Source of the DNA: Toxorhynchites rutilus septentrionalis
Taxonomy: Eukaryota; Arthropoda; Insecta; Diptera; Culicidae
Reading direction: 5' to 3'
Length of the DNA: 64,000 bases
NCBI RefSeq assembly: GCF_029784135.1
Contig: NC_073744.1
Coordinates: forward strand, 70,234,593 to 70,298,592
This document shows positions 1-11,184 of this stretch, piece after piece; position 1 is the stretch's first letter; the number at the start of each line of letters is the position of its first letter. The notes below the pieces were generated by a model that made no database searches, had not been told where the DNA came from, and worked only from the letters and a program-made list of their open reading frames with translations. Both the position numbers and the translations under genes were made by a program.

Positions 1-334
1 AACTGCAGTACACAATATGCAACAGGAAACATATTTTGTTGTTCTTCGCATACCAGAGCAATAAAAACCCCTGACATTATGCAAACAATCGCCTTAATGT
101 ACGAAACTTGTCAAAATATGAGCGATAAGTTGCTATTCAACCGACACGCCGTGTTGCTAGCGACATGTGTTGCTCTGTAAAGGCGACAGCGATATCGTAT
201 TGCGTCGGTGTGCGAGATCAACAAAGATTAAATGGAAAAATCCATTGGTGATAATATTGCTTATTGCATGTTGACAGTTGCTAGTTGCTCATTGCTCCGG
301 TGTGCGAGCCGCCTAAGGCGAAGAGTTTCTTCCC
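1..334. other. Unassigned left edge
   Basis: No gene or known repeat is recognised. Two short related phrases ending in CGGTGTGCGAG occur near 207-217 and 299-308, which hints at a diverged local duplication. The reverse transcriptase remnant that follows begins near 335. Confidence 0.5.
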
Positions 335-1183
335 ACGTGTTGCACACGTTAGAGAAAATCTTGGAACTTCTTGTTAAAGGCCTGCTGTTGGAATATTTGA
401 ATCGTAATTCTTTGCTAATACCAGAACAATCCGGATATCGGGAAGGCCATTCCTATGAAACCGCATTGAACTTGGTGTTAGCAAAATGGAACGAAAAACT
501 AGAAGAAAAACTAGAGACACGATTGTTGCTGTTTCCTTGGATCTAAAGCGCGTTTTCGAGACAATTTCTAGGCCCTTGTTGTTGAACACGATTAAGCGCT
601 TTGGAATAACGAGTACTGCATATAAATAGTTTGTAAGCTATTTCTGTGACAGAACTCAACGGACTATTTTTAATGATTCAATTTCCAGTCCCGTAGGGAA
701 TAATCTTGGAGTACCTCAGAGAAGTGTATTAGGGCCCATGTCATTTATTATGTACATCAATGACATGAGACGAGTTTTACCATATTGCGATATTAATCTT
801 TTTGCTGATGAAACTGTGTTATTCATTGCAGCTACGAATGTATATGAGGTCGTTTTACACTTGAATGGAGATTTGCGTCCTTTAAGTAGATGGTTGAAGC
901 ATAAGCAGTTAAAATTGAACATTAGTAAAACTCAATATATGATAATCACGCGAAATCGAATAAATGAAAACTTCTCTATTGTAATTGATGATGAGACCAT
1001 TGATCGCGTTCGGGAGATTAAACATCTTGGCGTGATTATTGATGATAAACTTAAGTTCAATACTCACATTGACAATGTCGACAAGAAAATTGCCAAGAAG
1101 TATGGAATCTTGTGTCGACTAAGAAACGATTTAACTATTTGCAGTAAAATACAGCTATACAAATCAATCAAAAAAATAAAATA
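335..1183 (+). pseudogene. Non-LTR retrotransposon reverse transcriptase remnant
   Basis: This is a piece of a LINE-type reverse transcriptase, the enzyme that copies element RNA into DNA at the target site. Three segments read in order: an N-terminal palm segment with the PEQSGYREGHS motif (335-546), a middle segment in another frame (about 515-735) with an in-frame stop at 628, and a 148-residue segment (738-1184) that carries MYINDM, the active-site box and the thumb motif LKHKQLKLNISKTQYMI. The family box (F/Y)ADD reads FADE at 801-812, so the second catalytic aspartate is glutamate. The endonuclease and the C-terminus are missing; the reading frame runs out in an AT-rich run at 1170-1184. 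The clade (Jockey or CR1 side) is not resolved. It is unlike the LINE at 30 kb in sequence. Confidence 0.85.
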
Positions 1184-1184
1184 A

Positions 1185-3413
1185 ATTATCTTTTAGATAA
1201 TTCGTCTTGCTCAAACCTCTGGAGGGGAAGGAGGTGGGTCCATCATCACCATAATGAACTTTTCTCAGATTGCACTATATATTTTTTTTGAGGAGGATAT
1301 TAACATTGTGATATAGTGCTGTGAAAAAATATTTACATACATTGTAGACCAATTACGAAACAACGAGATTAAGCTCTCAAGCCAATACGAAAACCGAGAC
1401 AAGCAGCTCTTTCCAACATATGTGGCACAATCTCGCCGACTTCAATCGTCAAGAAAAAACAAGAACGAACAGTGCTGAGAAAATTGATGAAAGAGGTAGG
1501 ATTGATTGCACACATTAATGCCGGTCAACCGCCGTTATCAAAGGGTAAAAAATAAATTGATTGTTAGACGTTTTTCCACTTTTCACTTGAACTCCCCTAA
1601 ACACTCAGTCCCAATTGCACACCAGAAGCGATTCAAACTCCCATTGGAGGGGGGGGGGAGCTCACACTCAAACTTTATGCGCCCATTCCAACGCGTCAAA
1701 GTCACCCTCGAGAAATCCTACGATCCGGGAGTCGACTGTTTTCCCCCAGCAGTTGGATATGGCACTTAGTTCGGAAAACGACTCTTTTAGTGTGTTTGCG
1801 AAAGCGTCACTCCGATGAGTGAATGTATGAATTCGATCAATTTTTGCTATTTTCCTCTGTGCGCCCTGTTCTGGGCTGGATGGCAAGCTGCAAGTCCTGT
1901 TTGTGCCTTTCGTTGCTGTGCTTTATTCGATTTCGTGCTGCCACGCCACATTTCCCGATGCCACTCGTCGGGAGCGGCTACGATGAAACAAATTCAATTT
2001 CAATATTTTCCACTTATACAAATAGCAATGTTCTAGTCTTCCCTTTCGACCCAATCTATAAACTAAGCTTGTTGTGAATGGAGATTTATGTATTTATGCT
2101 GTTTCGTTGTGTTCGGCTGGAGAGTGGTTTGTGCTGAAATCACGTCCCAAATACTGTCGCCGTCATTCGATCAGCTTGGCCTGAAACATTCGAAAAATGA
2201 ACACTGGTTCCCCACAAGTCACCCCGTGTATGGATCGTTCTCAGTTCGTTGTAAATTCTAAATGAAAGCAAACACAAACAAACTATTTTGCTTATGAGAA
2301 TTGCCAGAAATATGATTTATGGTTATTTATTGTTGCATCACATGCATCGCAGAACTTAGCCCATTGCACTGGAAGGACTGGAAGCATCGCTAGCGAATGC
2401 TTCACTATTATTGAACCGAGAGCGAATTCTTTTCCATTTTGTTTTGGAATTGTTACTCTGAGAAAAGTTTATGAAATGTTGCCCCTGGGGGAGACTCATA
2501 TATCATAGAATGGGTCAGCCACCGAAGGCAGTAAATTGAAAAGTTTTCAGAGTGGAACCTGATTTCAGTGGACCCTCGAATTTCCGACAAAGTACGGCAA
2601 GCATTGGCCAGATCTAAGAAAGACTCTGCATTCGGCGACTAAACTGAGTGGAGTTTTGAATTCGATACGAAACGCTCGTCTCATGTAGCGCATGGAACTT
2701 TGCTACCATAGCTGAATTTTTTTTTTCGCGCTCGACGCTCTGTTTGCTTTTGAAGCGAAGAAAAATTTAGAACAATAAATCATCACAATTTGAATATCAG
2801 CAGCTTTTGTTCGACACGTTCGGAGAATATTTCAGAGTAACTCCGGTCGCGTCCTCGAACAGATACTTAGATTAATGACAAGGCACGCAAGCTTATGGAT
2901 CTAATGGGTTCAATTTTTTCGCTTTATACAAACAGGAGGAGGACGCAAGCAGATTGGAAAATGATTGTAATGAAATAAAATTGTTTGCTGGCACATTGCG
3001 CTTGAATTCATTTAACGATGTTTTAATTGTTTTTGTTGTTGTTGATGTTAAAGTGTGACAGAATCGCAAAAGATATACTGCTAAGGCACCAGATCAGTAC
3101 TGAATCCAACGCTTATATGTTACGCCAAAAAATCTGTCACAATACAGAAATAGTGAGATAACGTGACACTTTCTTATAGAGCAATCTCATAACATCAATT
3201 GCTCTGGTTAGACGCAAATTTTGTATATTCAATTTATATAGAAACAAATAATTATTCTATTTCGCCTTCAGGATGCATCATCCTGAACAACATTTTAACA
3301 TATTTTCTGACTATACCCATGTTTTAGAAGTTTGTAACCGATTCACCTTCTATCGATTTATTGTCAGCAAATGACGAGTATTTAGACGAAAAAATATAAA
3401 ACAACAAGACTTA
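1185..3413. other. Unassigned, mostly single-copy-looking DNA
   Basis: No gene is recognised in these 2.2 kb. A run of ten G lies near 1650. The stretch 1560-2240 is richer in GC than its surroundings and has overlapping short open frames on both strands (1506-2077), but none has a recognisable domain or a codon pattern that convinces me. The rest is AT-rich without visible terminal repeats. Confidence 0.4.
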
Positions 3414-3415
3414 TA

Positions 3416-4260
3416 CTGCCGTTCTGCGCATAGTTTTCTCATGTTAATTTTTGACAATTCTCTCTTCATAAACCGATATTTTTATGTCTAATCTTCCGGA
3501 AACACACAAAAAACTTATTGTTTGTTCCTAGCTTTAAAAAAAACAACATCAAGCTCGATTGTCCCAGGTTGATATTCCAAGTATAACTGTCCCACCATGT
3601 TTTTCAGTAGATCCACAGTAAATGAATCGGTTGAAGTACAAGAATTTTATGTCACGCTTTTAGTAGGGCTAATGCCCTCATTTCTGGTTTGGAAGAACGA
3701 ACTAAATCTCAAACAAATAAAAAATAAGTTTGCGAATGCCTAACAACAAAGAGATTTATATTCTACAAAAGTGTTGCAGATATCAGTAACATATACTATA
3801 TACCGATGTTACTTACTACGGCACCAATTGTGTTAACTTTCCTTTTTCATGCTATTGAACTGCAGTTTCACGCATAATTCTCACATGTTACTTTTTAGCA
3901 AATTTTCCACATTTTCTTCATAAAACGATGTTTTCATGCATAATCTTTCGGAATAACACAAAAAACTTATTGTTTGTCATTAGTATTTAAAAAAACAACA
4001 TCAACAGTTGTCCCATGCTGGTATCCCTGGCATAACTGTCCCACCATGAATTTTGAGGCCCGCTATCAAGATTGATTGATTCAAGTGAAGCGAACTTTTC
4101 ACATTTCATTCAACAATAGTGTACTGCTTCTAAAAAATGCGGTGTATTGCTAAATTGAAATGGTTAAAGCTTCTGGTAGATAGATATGCTAGAAAACTTT
4201 GATTGCGCTTTTCTCAGTTGCTGTTTTTGGAACTTGGGACAGCTGTGCGTAGAACGGCAG
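3416..4260. mobile_element. TIR element (MITE-like) with internal direct repeats
   Basis: The left end CTGCCGTTCTGCGCATAG follows a TA at 3414. The right end, read on the other strand, starts CTGCCGTTCTACGCACAG. Inside, a block around 3430-3602 recurs in direct orientation at 3855-4050: both copies hold a stretch like ACTTATTGTTTGT, a run of A with AACAACATCAA, and end in CATAACTGTCCCACCATG or a close variant. The two blocks are offset by about 427 bp. No transposase is visible, so this looks non-autonomous. The exact target duplication (TA) is probable rather than certain because the right side reads T-CTA. Confidence 0.65.
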
Positions 4261-4488
4261 TCTATCTGAGCGGAAACACACAAAAATACCTTAATTTTGT
4301 TTTTGAAGTAACCATACCAAGAGACGCTGATGTTTCAATTTTATGAAAATGGAGACGATTGGTAGTTCCGAGACAAACATAAGATTTAATATTGGGAAAA
4401 TGCTTCCAATGGAGTCGCATGGTGATCTTGAGCCAAAACGTGCCGACTCGATTATATTCAGTTCCCGATTTCTGTTCACTGTATACTA

Positions 4489-5519
4489 GGGTGCCAATGA
4501 ATGTATGGGAAAAAATCTAGCCTAAAATTTCAAAAAGTTACCCTATACAAAATGTTCACCACCTCCAAAAAACACCCTATGCCGAATTTCAGCTCAATCT
4601 GACTTAAGGGAGAGTGGCGCAAAGCGGTCAAAGTTTGAGTTTTTTGAAAATCGAAAAATCATCCAAGGGGGGAGTAAAGGAAATCGGGGTTTTCGAAAAA
4701 ATATTGTTGATGTCAAATGTCTTAAAATTGCATGAACCGTCGAGATCTAGTGTCATCTCGAAAAACAATTTTTTTGTCAAAAATCGGCAATCGGGGACAT
4801 AGTTTTTTTTCGGAGTACGAAACGAAAAGTATGATTTTGGGTGCCAATAAGAATAGTTATCTAGATTTTTCATTCGGAACTTGCTACGAAATGTTGATTT
4901 GCACGATAATATACCTTATGCAAAATATTAGCTCATTCTGACTTCATTTACTGGTGTCACAAACGTTAAAATTAGTTTTTTTTGAAAAACGAAAAATCAC
5001 CGACAATCGAGGTTTTCAAAACTAATTTGACGCCAAATGTCTTAAAATTGCATGACACATCGAGATTTCCAAAATCAAATTTAAAAAAAAAACTCAAATT
5101 TTAACGTTTGTGTTACCAGTAAATGAAGTCAGAATGAGCTTATATTTTGCATAAGGTATATTATCGTGCAAATCAACATTTCGTAGCAAGTTCCGAATGA
5201 AAAATCGAGATAACTATTTTTTTTGGCACCCAAAAACATACTTTTCGTTTCGTACTCCGCAAAAAAAGTCTCAGATCGCCGATTTTTGACAATTTTTTTT
5301 TTTCGAGATGACACTAGATCTCGACGTTTCATTTTAAGACATTTGACATCAAAAAATTTTTTCGAAAACCCCGATTTCCTTTACTTTATTTCCTTCACTA
5401 CTTTGCGCCACTCTCCCTTAAGTCCGATTGAGTTTAAATTCGGCATAGGGTGTTTTCCCGAGGTGGTGAATATTTTTATGTGGTAACTAAATTCGAGATG
5501 ACCATTTTCATTGGCACCC
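4489..5519. mobile_element. Foldback MITE with TA target duplication
   Basis: The ends are inverted copies of GGGTGCCAATGA, flanked by TA at 4487-4488 and 5520-5521. The inversion is not limited to the ends: 4610-4941 and 5129-5420 are inverted copies, so that the two arms encode nearly the same 60-70 residue peptide when each is read towards the centre (4732-4941 on plus, 5332-5129 on minus). The spacer is about 180 bp. Those short open frames are by-products of the inversion, not genes. No transposase is present. It lies only 15 bp from the end of the Tc1 remnant to its right. Confidence 0.8.
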
Positions 5520-5534
5520 TACTGTATACATATA

Positions 5535-6204
5535 CAGTGGTGAAAAAAATAATAGATGCGAAGGAAACTTTTCAGTAAATTTGATAATGAATTGTAAATA
5601 AACGGCTTACTTTATAGTTTCACCAATCAATTGTATTGGTTAAACGTAACTTAACAATTAGTTACAAAATTATTGGATTAATAAAGACAGACACTAAAAA
5701 ATTCCACAATATTCACATTTTTCGGTGGAAAATGAAATAAGTGCGAATCATTAATTAAAAAGAAAACAGTAGATATGTTTTATTGAGTGAACTTTTAGTA
5801 TTTAGTCGGAAATCCGTTACCTTTCAATACAGCTTCGAAACGTCTTGGCAGAGTATCGACAAGCTTTTGGCATGTTTCTACCGGAATAGCACACCAAGCT
5901 TTTTGAATAGCGTTCCACAACTCGTCCCGGTTTATACTCGCGATATTTCTCTTGACCTCGTTCCAAATATGTTCTATTGGGTTGAGGTCCGGAGACTGTG
6001 CAAGCCAGTCCAAAACGTCAATTCCCTTAATTGTTGCACACTTTTCGAGGTGTCGTTATCCTGTTGGAATCTCCATTCTAATGGTATTTCGTTCTCTGTA
6101 AAAGGTAGCATTACTTCATTGAAGATGCCAAGATATTCATTCTGTGTTATAATGGATCTATCGGCTATCTGCACTGAATAAATTGACCTAAAGCTTCTTT
6201 CCAT
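5535..6204 (-). pseudogene. Tc1-like transposase remnant (3' half of element)
   Basis: The minus strand holds the C-terminal half of a Tc1-family DDE transposase, which cuts and joins DNA at TA sites. Reading from 6204, a segment contains FQQDND, the second catalytic aspartate block. A frame change near 6010 is followed by a 72-residue segment (6013-5795) with SPDLNPIEHIWNEVK, the block that carries the third catalytic residue, then a C-terminus of normal type ending at a stop at 5795. The first aspartate and the DNA-binding domain are absent: the element is cut off at about 6204, where a different repeat begins. The outer end is visible at 5535 (CAGTGGTGAAAAAAATAA) after a TA. It is inactive. 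Confidence 0.85.
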
Positions 6205-6502
6205 AGCTCATTCCCGAAATTACTCCTCCCCCTCTCTAAGGGAGGGGGGGCGGTGTGTCTGCCATACAAATGAAGCCAAAAATTCTGCATAACTCTAGAA
6301 CTAATCAGGAAAATGGAATCAAACTTGGCATGTAGAGGTTGCAATAAATATTTCTATGATCGTTAGACACTGAACCCCTCCCCCCCCTCTCTAAGGGGAG
6401 GTTGCCATACAAATTAAGCACAAATTTCTGCATAACTCGAGAACTAATCAAGCAAATAGAGTCAAATTTGACAAGTGGAGGTTTCTATCGTGAATCAACA
6501 CT

Positions 6503-6546
<44 letters not shown>

Positions 6547-7330
6547 AGGGGAAGGAGGCCTACTATACAGATGAAGCATAAGTTTCTGCATAACTCAAGA
6601 ACTAATCGAGAATCAAATGGAATCGATTTCGGTATATGGAAGTTGTAGGAGACAATACACGTTTCTATGTTGGTTGGACACGCCTCCCACCTCCCTAATG
6701 AGAGGGGCTGCATCACTCGAGAATCAATCACGCAAACGGAACCAAATTTGGGATGTGAGGGTCGAGAAATGTTTCTATGATGGTATGATACCCCTCCCTC
6801 CTCTGGAATGGTGGAGGGGGGGGGGGGCTTCCAAAAAATTAAAACACATATTTCATTTAAACATATTCCAACCAAACATGACAATTGAAACTTTTCGGGA
6901 TACTCTGAAGAAAATGGGAAAATTTGCGAAAATTTAATTCCCACCTGTTCTACAATTTCATAGTGACAAGCGTTGCTAGTCCATTTGATGTTTGCGATCA
7001 CAAAATTGATCTTTGTTCGAAAGTGGAAATTGATTTTAATGTGATAAAACTCACTCCTATAGATTCTTTTATCTATATCAAAATAAATAAAAACTCTAGA
7101 ACAAATCAAGCAAATGGAGCCAAATTTGGCACCTGAATGTTTTAAGAGGTAAGAAACGTTTCTATGGAGAGCAGAAACTACTCCTCCCTCAGAGGGAAGT
7201 AGGGGGGGGGGGCTGCCATACAAATGAAACACAAATTTCTGCATAACTCGAAAACTAATCAAGCAAATGGAACCAATTTCGGTATATGGAAGTTGTAGGA
7301 GGAAAATATACACTGTATCCATAATAGCCA
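6205..7330 (-). repeat. Diverged tandem array of a ~130-150 bp repeat
   Basis: Five or more units share the order: short C/T-rich or G-rich tract with CTCCC and GGGGAGG, CATACAAATGAAG-like phrase, TTTCTGCATAACTCGAGAAC, TAATCAAGCAAATGGA, a CAAATTTGG-like phrase, then a GTTTCTATG phrase. Units start near 6222, 6376, 6546, 6697, 7090 and 7195. A non-repeat spacer fills 6840-7090. The same family, including the spacer, is found in the opposite orientation at 53640-54120, so this is the end of a dispersed element. A 278-residue open frame across 7331-6495 on minus is an artefact of the repeat. A CT microsatellite sits inside one unit. Confidence 0.75.
6507..6545. repeat. (CT)n microsatellite
   Basis: A nearly pure CT tract of about 39 bp. 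It appears to be an expansion of the CTCCCTCTCT tract that begins each unit of the surrounding array. Confidence 0.95.
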
Positions 7331-7416
7331 ATCAACTTTCCCTTTAAAGTGGAAACATTTCATTTTCGGTAGAAATAAATCATATTTGAAATGTAAGATA
7401 ATCTTTATAATGAACT

Positions 7417-7531
7417 GTATATAACCGAGTCTTGATTGTATATAATCGAGTTAGTATATAACCGAGTCTTGATTGTATATAATCGAGTTAGTTATATAAC
7501 CGAGTCTGTATATAATAGAGTCCGATTTGTA
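7417..7531 (+). repeat. Tandem repeat, 37-38 bp period
   Basis: Units begin GTATATAACCGAGTC at 7417 and 7454, and a close variant begins at 7492. Each full unit also holds a second half-phrase TATATAATCGAGTTAG, so the unit is itself a duplicated TATATAA-CGAGT half. The third unit is shortened. Confidence 0.85.
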
Positions 7532-8081
7532 TATGTATATGTATTATTATATTTGTTTAAAAAGTTAATCTAAATACCTAATTATAACTGACTGTTAAAA
7601 TACCGAAAAATAAAGCGGCATAACAGATTCATTTGAAAATGGGTATATTCAGGAAAAACAAACAATTTTTGTGACCATCATAATTGAAGATAAAGCACCG
7701 AAAGTTGAAACAAATACTCATCTAAAATTTTAGATTTAGAGAAAATTTAGAGAAAAAAAGATGATCAAAACCAGTTCAGAACAACAAATTTCTACAAATC
7801 AATAGAAGTTTCATTCCATTTGATTTGAACACTTCATCATTCCGTATCGAATTGATGGAAGATGAATGAATGAAACAAGTTATATTGTCAGCAATAATAA
7901 ATATAGCTTCGATCAGAGAAGTTCCAGCACTCCCGATCTCCTAACGAAATATCATAACTTTGATTCCGATGACAGCATCTATCTCGGATATCTCCATCGG
8001 AGCGGATAGATAAATTTTATTGGAAGAAAATAGCTCATGGCTACCATCAAATTGCTGCCCCGAAACCACCAAATCGATCAG
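7532..8081. other. Unassigned AT-rich DNA
   Basis: No gene, terminal repeat or recognised family is seen. Confidence 0.5.
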
Positions 8082-8114
8082 GCACACACATACACACACA
8101 CACACACACACACA
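8082..8114. repeat. (CA)n microsatellite
   Basis: CA dinucleotides with one interruption (a T near 8091). Confidence 0.95.
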
Positions 8115-9891
8115 AACCAATATCGAGCAACACTCACACACACCCAAACGCACAGAGCGCAATGCAATTTACTATCCAAACTCCGCTCCGGGAGTTGGCA
8201 CATTTTTTAACGACATTCGCCACTTCCGAGGGCATAAATCTCCCTGAAAAGAGCCCATAAAAATGCACAGACAAATCAGAGCCCCGAAATCAAATCCATT
8301 TAAATATCGAAAACGAGCCGAACGGTGGCATTACGCGCGATGATCGGAAGGAGAAAGCGGCACCATAAAAATATGCTCGTAAATCTTAGACCCCTTGGTA
8401 TAGGGCGACCGAAATTACTATACTTTTTGGGCAATCCAAAGTAGAGGAGAGAGAAAAAAACGGTGAACTGCCATCGCGCACGGTTGCTTTACCTTCTAGT
8501 ACCTATATATTTTTATGACAGCCATTAATCCTTTATCTTATCAGACAAACCTCGAAGGCAGAGCACCGGAACTCGTTGAAGGAGAGCGCAATTGAATAAG
8601 ATGTATCGTTGTAAACCTGGTTGCGGAGAGGAGGGTGGTTGTTTGATTCGGCTGCAAAAGTAAAACGCCTGTAAACACACAATAACGTATCTGCTGCTCC
8701 TTTATTCTTCGGGATACCATGAGGCAATTCTTGTTGTTGGATGTTTACCCCAACCCTTAACGTCGAATTTCAAACAAAGGGCCAATGAAGCATGACTGTC
8801 GGGGAAATAAACGAGTGTTCAAAAAGCAAACATTTTATGTTCTTACGTCGTCCTGTGTGCTCCTTACCGGCAAATTTTCGACCGTCAAAACCGTATTTAT
8901 GTCTGGAACTGACTGTGCGATTGTTCAGCCAAGCTCCGCGGAAGTTCGGTCGCATTGTTACCAAATGTTTCCCCCTCATGTTAAACTCATATATCAAGAA
9001 GCCAACCAAAGCGGTGGATATAATTGAATCAAATTTGATAACATCTTTCACATTTACACGCCATCCCGGTTTGGCAGGCTGCGCGGGTGAACTCCCTGGT
9101 TTGTTTTGAAACCGTGTCTGGTCATTTGTTCGTAAACATGATACTAATGGCACTAACAGTCCGCTACACACGCCGCTTAGGAGGCGGAGATTTGACCCCA
9201 CGTCAAACGCGACGGCACAGGTAATTTCGTTCACCGAAATCTGATAAGAGATCTGCAAACGAATGACCGTACGGCGGAAGCAGAGAAAGTATTTGCTCGG
9301 ATTTCCCATTTGATTTATTAACACGAGCACGTCCGTCCGGTGGGAGGATGTGATATTGAATTCGTGTTCGTGCCAGGAACCGTGATTTCAGTGCTGCAAA
9401 GGTGAGCGTACCGAAAGATGGGATGAATCTGAGTTTCACGATACTCAAAGTCTGATCTAACAATGTTTGAATGAAAGAACAATTTTTAACAGAATGCTGG
9501 TGGGGAGGCGATCAGGCGTAGTCATCCATACCTCTCACGCTGGAGGTCACTCAGTCAATTCTCACTCCCGACATTCTTCCAAAAATGGATGTAAAAGTAA
9601 CGAACCAGCCAAAGTGTTGAAATACTATAATACAGATATACAAAAATAAAAAGAATGCCGCTGGCTTACTCAAATGCGTATCGTAGTCAGTATTAAATTG
9701 TCAATTTATGATACAGGATGTGTGCCATGCTTTAAGCCCCCCAAACGCTTCAATTGAGTACTAGTGAAACATAAATCTACTCTTTGGTTGACCCGTTTGA
9801 CTATGTACAGACTGTTATAGAAAGTAATTACACACTTCGAATAAGTAACATTTACTAACTATTTCCTATTTCGAAAATCAATTGCATTAAC
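8115..9891. other. Unassigned; unusually long open frame on minus (9330-8770)
   Basis: This stretch is less AT-rich than its neighbours and looks single-copy. The minus strand is open for 186 codons from 9330 to 8770, long for this base composition, but the product shows no domain I recognise, and two plus-strand frames overlap it (8785-9027, 8792-9109). A host exon or conserved non-coding DNA is possible; I do not call a gene. Nothing else is seen up to 9891. Confidence 0.35.
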
Positions 9892-9905
9892 GATTTAATA
9901 GGATT

Positions 9906-10608
9906 TGTTTTTTTTTTTTTTATCCAAAATATATATTTTTATTAAGGCTCATATGGCGTCAGCCTAACGGGGCCGGGAGTTCAATTTTTCTACAATGTTT
10001 GCTTACAACTATGTTAGTAATATGTAACCGATTACTCGCGGTTGGCTCGAGGTTAGTATTACAAGTGTTCTCATAATTGGTATGTTGCAGTCTTCGATGC
10101 TCTGTACGTGTGCCCGACACGGGATACCTGCTATTGGGATGCAGCTGACCATTAATCAGCAACGCCCCCCTAGTCTGTACCCCATATCTAGCGTGGTGCG
10201 TCTTTCTCGACTCGAGGAATCCAGGATAGAATGGTCACTAGCCGGCGCAATCATCAGCTCGTGTAGAGTTGTCATAAGCGGTACAACCTTTGGCTCTTGT
10301 TGAATGATCAGTGGACTGCACAACCTTTGGCCCGTGTATCTGTAAAGAGTGTGTGTATGTATTGCCGCGACTAAGTAAAAGTTTATCGTTTGGATAGGAG
10401 GGATATGAAACGGGGACACAACGAAGTAAACATCATTAAACGTTGACATCGGCGTTTCTGAGGAACAGGTATAGATGAAGCAGAAGATCAGGATCACGAC
10501 TACCTAAGATATCCCGGACGGGGATATCCGATTGTCTGCCTTGTGCTCTCAGTACTCTAGAGAGCTGAGAGCGAGCAGCATGGAACCGGATACACGACCA
10601 GACAACAT
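9906..10608 (-). mobile_element. 5'-truncated retroposon with 14-bp target duplication
   Basis: GATTTAATAGGATT occurs at 9892-9905 and again at 10609-10622, an exact 14-bp target-site duplication. The left duplication is followed by a run of T (9908-9921), which is the poly(A) tail of a minus-strand copy, with a possible AATAAA signal just before it. The body of about 690 bp has short open frames only (for example 10497-10156 on minus). The structure is that of target-primed reverse transcription: a LINE 3' end truncated at 10608, or a long SINE. The family is not identified. Confidence 0.85.
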
Positions 10609-10853
10609 GATTTAATAGGATTGTTGTATTTGATGTTTCTGATAGGCTTCCAATTCTCGATTTTTCCCCGTTTTTAAATTGAATTATCGGCAGTGATTTT
10701 GAATAGACTAGAAGTAGGGAAGCTTAACGTACTAAGCCTACTATACAATTTTTACAATACATTCATTCAAAGAATGGTGATGAAGGCCATATCAGTGTTA
10801 TTATTCCTATTTTTTATCCATTCATTTATATCAATGGATACAATAACAATCCT

Positions 10854-11071
10854 GGGGGTCATCGTAGCCACATCGGTTGCGCGTTCGCTTAGTAAGCGAT
10901 CGATCGAGAGTTCAAAACTCAGAGCCCTCAATTGACCATCTTTGTGTTGTTACAGAATAACTACGTCGACGCAACAATCATCAGAGATGATTGATCTATC
11001 CACGGTCAATACAAGATTGATTCATCCATACAACTGCTCTGTTCTGCAAGAAACATCGGGCTGTTGTTGTA
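10854..11071 (+). mobile_element. tRNA-derived SINE, copy 1, 5' part
   Basis: The head is tRNA-like: an A box of the type TAGCCACATCGG (10865-10876) and a B box-like AGTTCAAAACT (about 10909-10919). The region after it matches, in the opposite orientation, the complete SINE at 54253-54720. The copy is interrupted at 11070-11071 (TA) by the DD41D element and resumes at 14329. SINEs carry no protein; they are transcribed by RNA polymerase III and mobilised by a partner LINE. Confidence 0.85.
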
Positions 11072-11184
11072 CAGGGTTTTCCATTTCGGGCTTCCGAAAG
11101 TATACAGCCCTGCGCTGACAACCGTTTGACATAGCTGTCAACCAAAGCGTCATATCGTCAGTTGAATGTCTGCCATTTTACAAT

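Noticed and set aside
6495..7331. 278-codon open frame on minus
   Set aside because: It is built from the tandem repeat units and a CT microsatellite; the peptide repeats with the DNA and has no domain.
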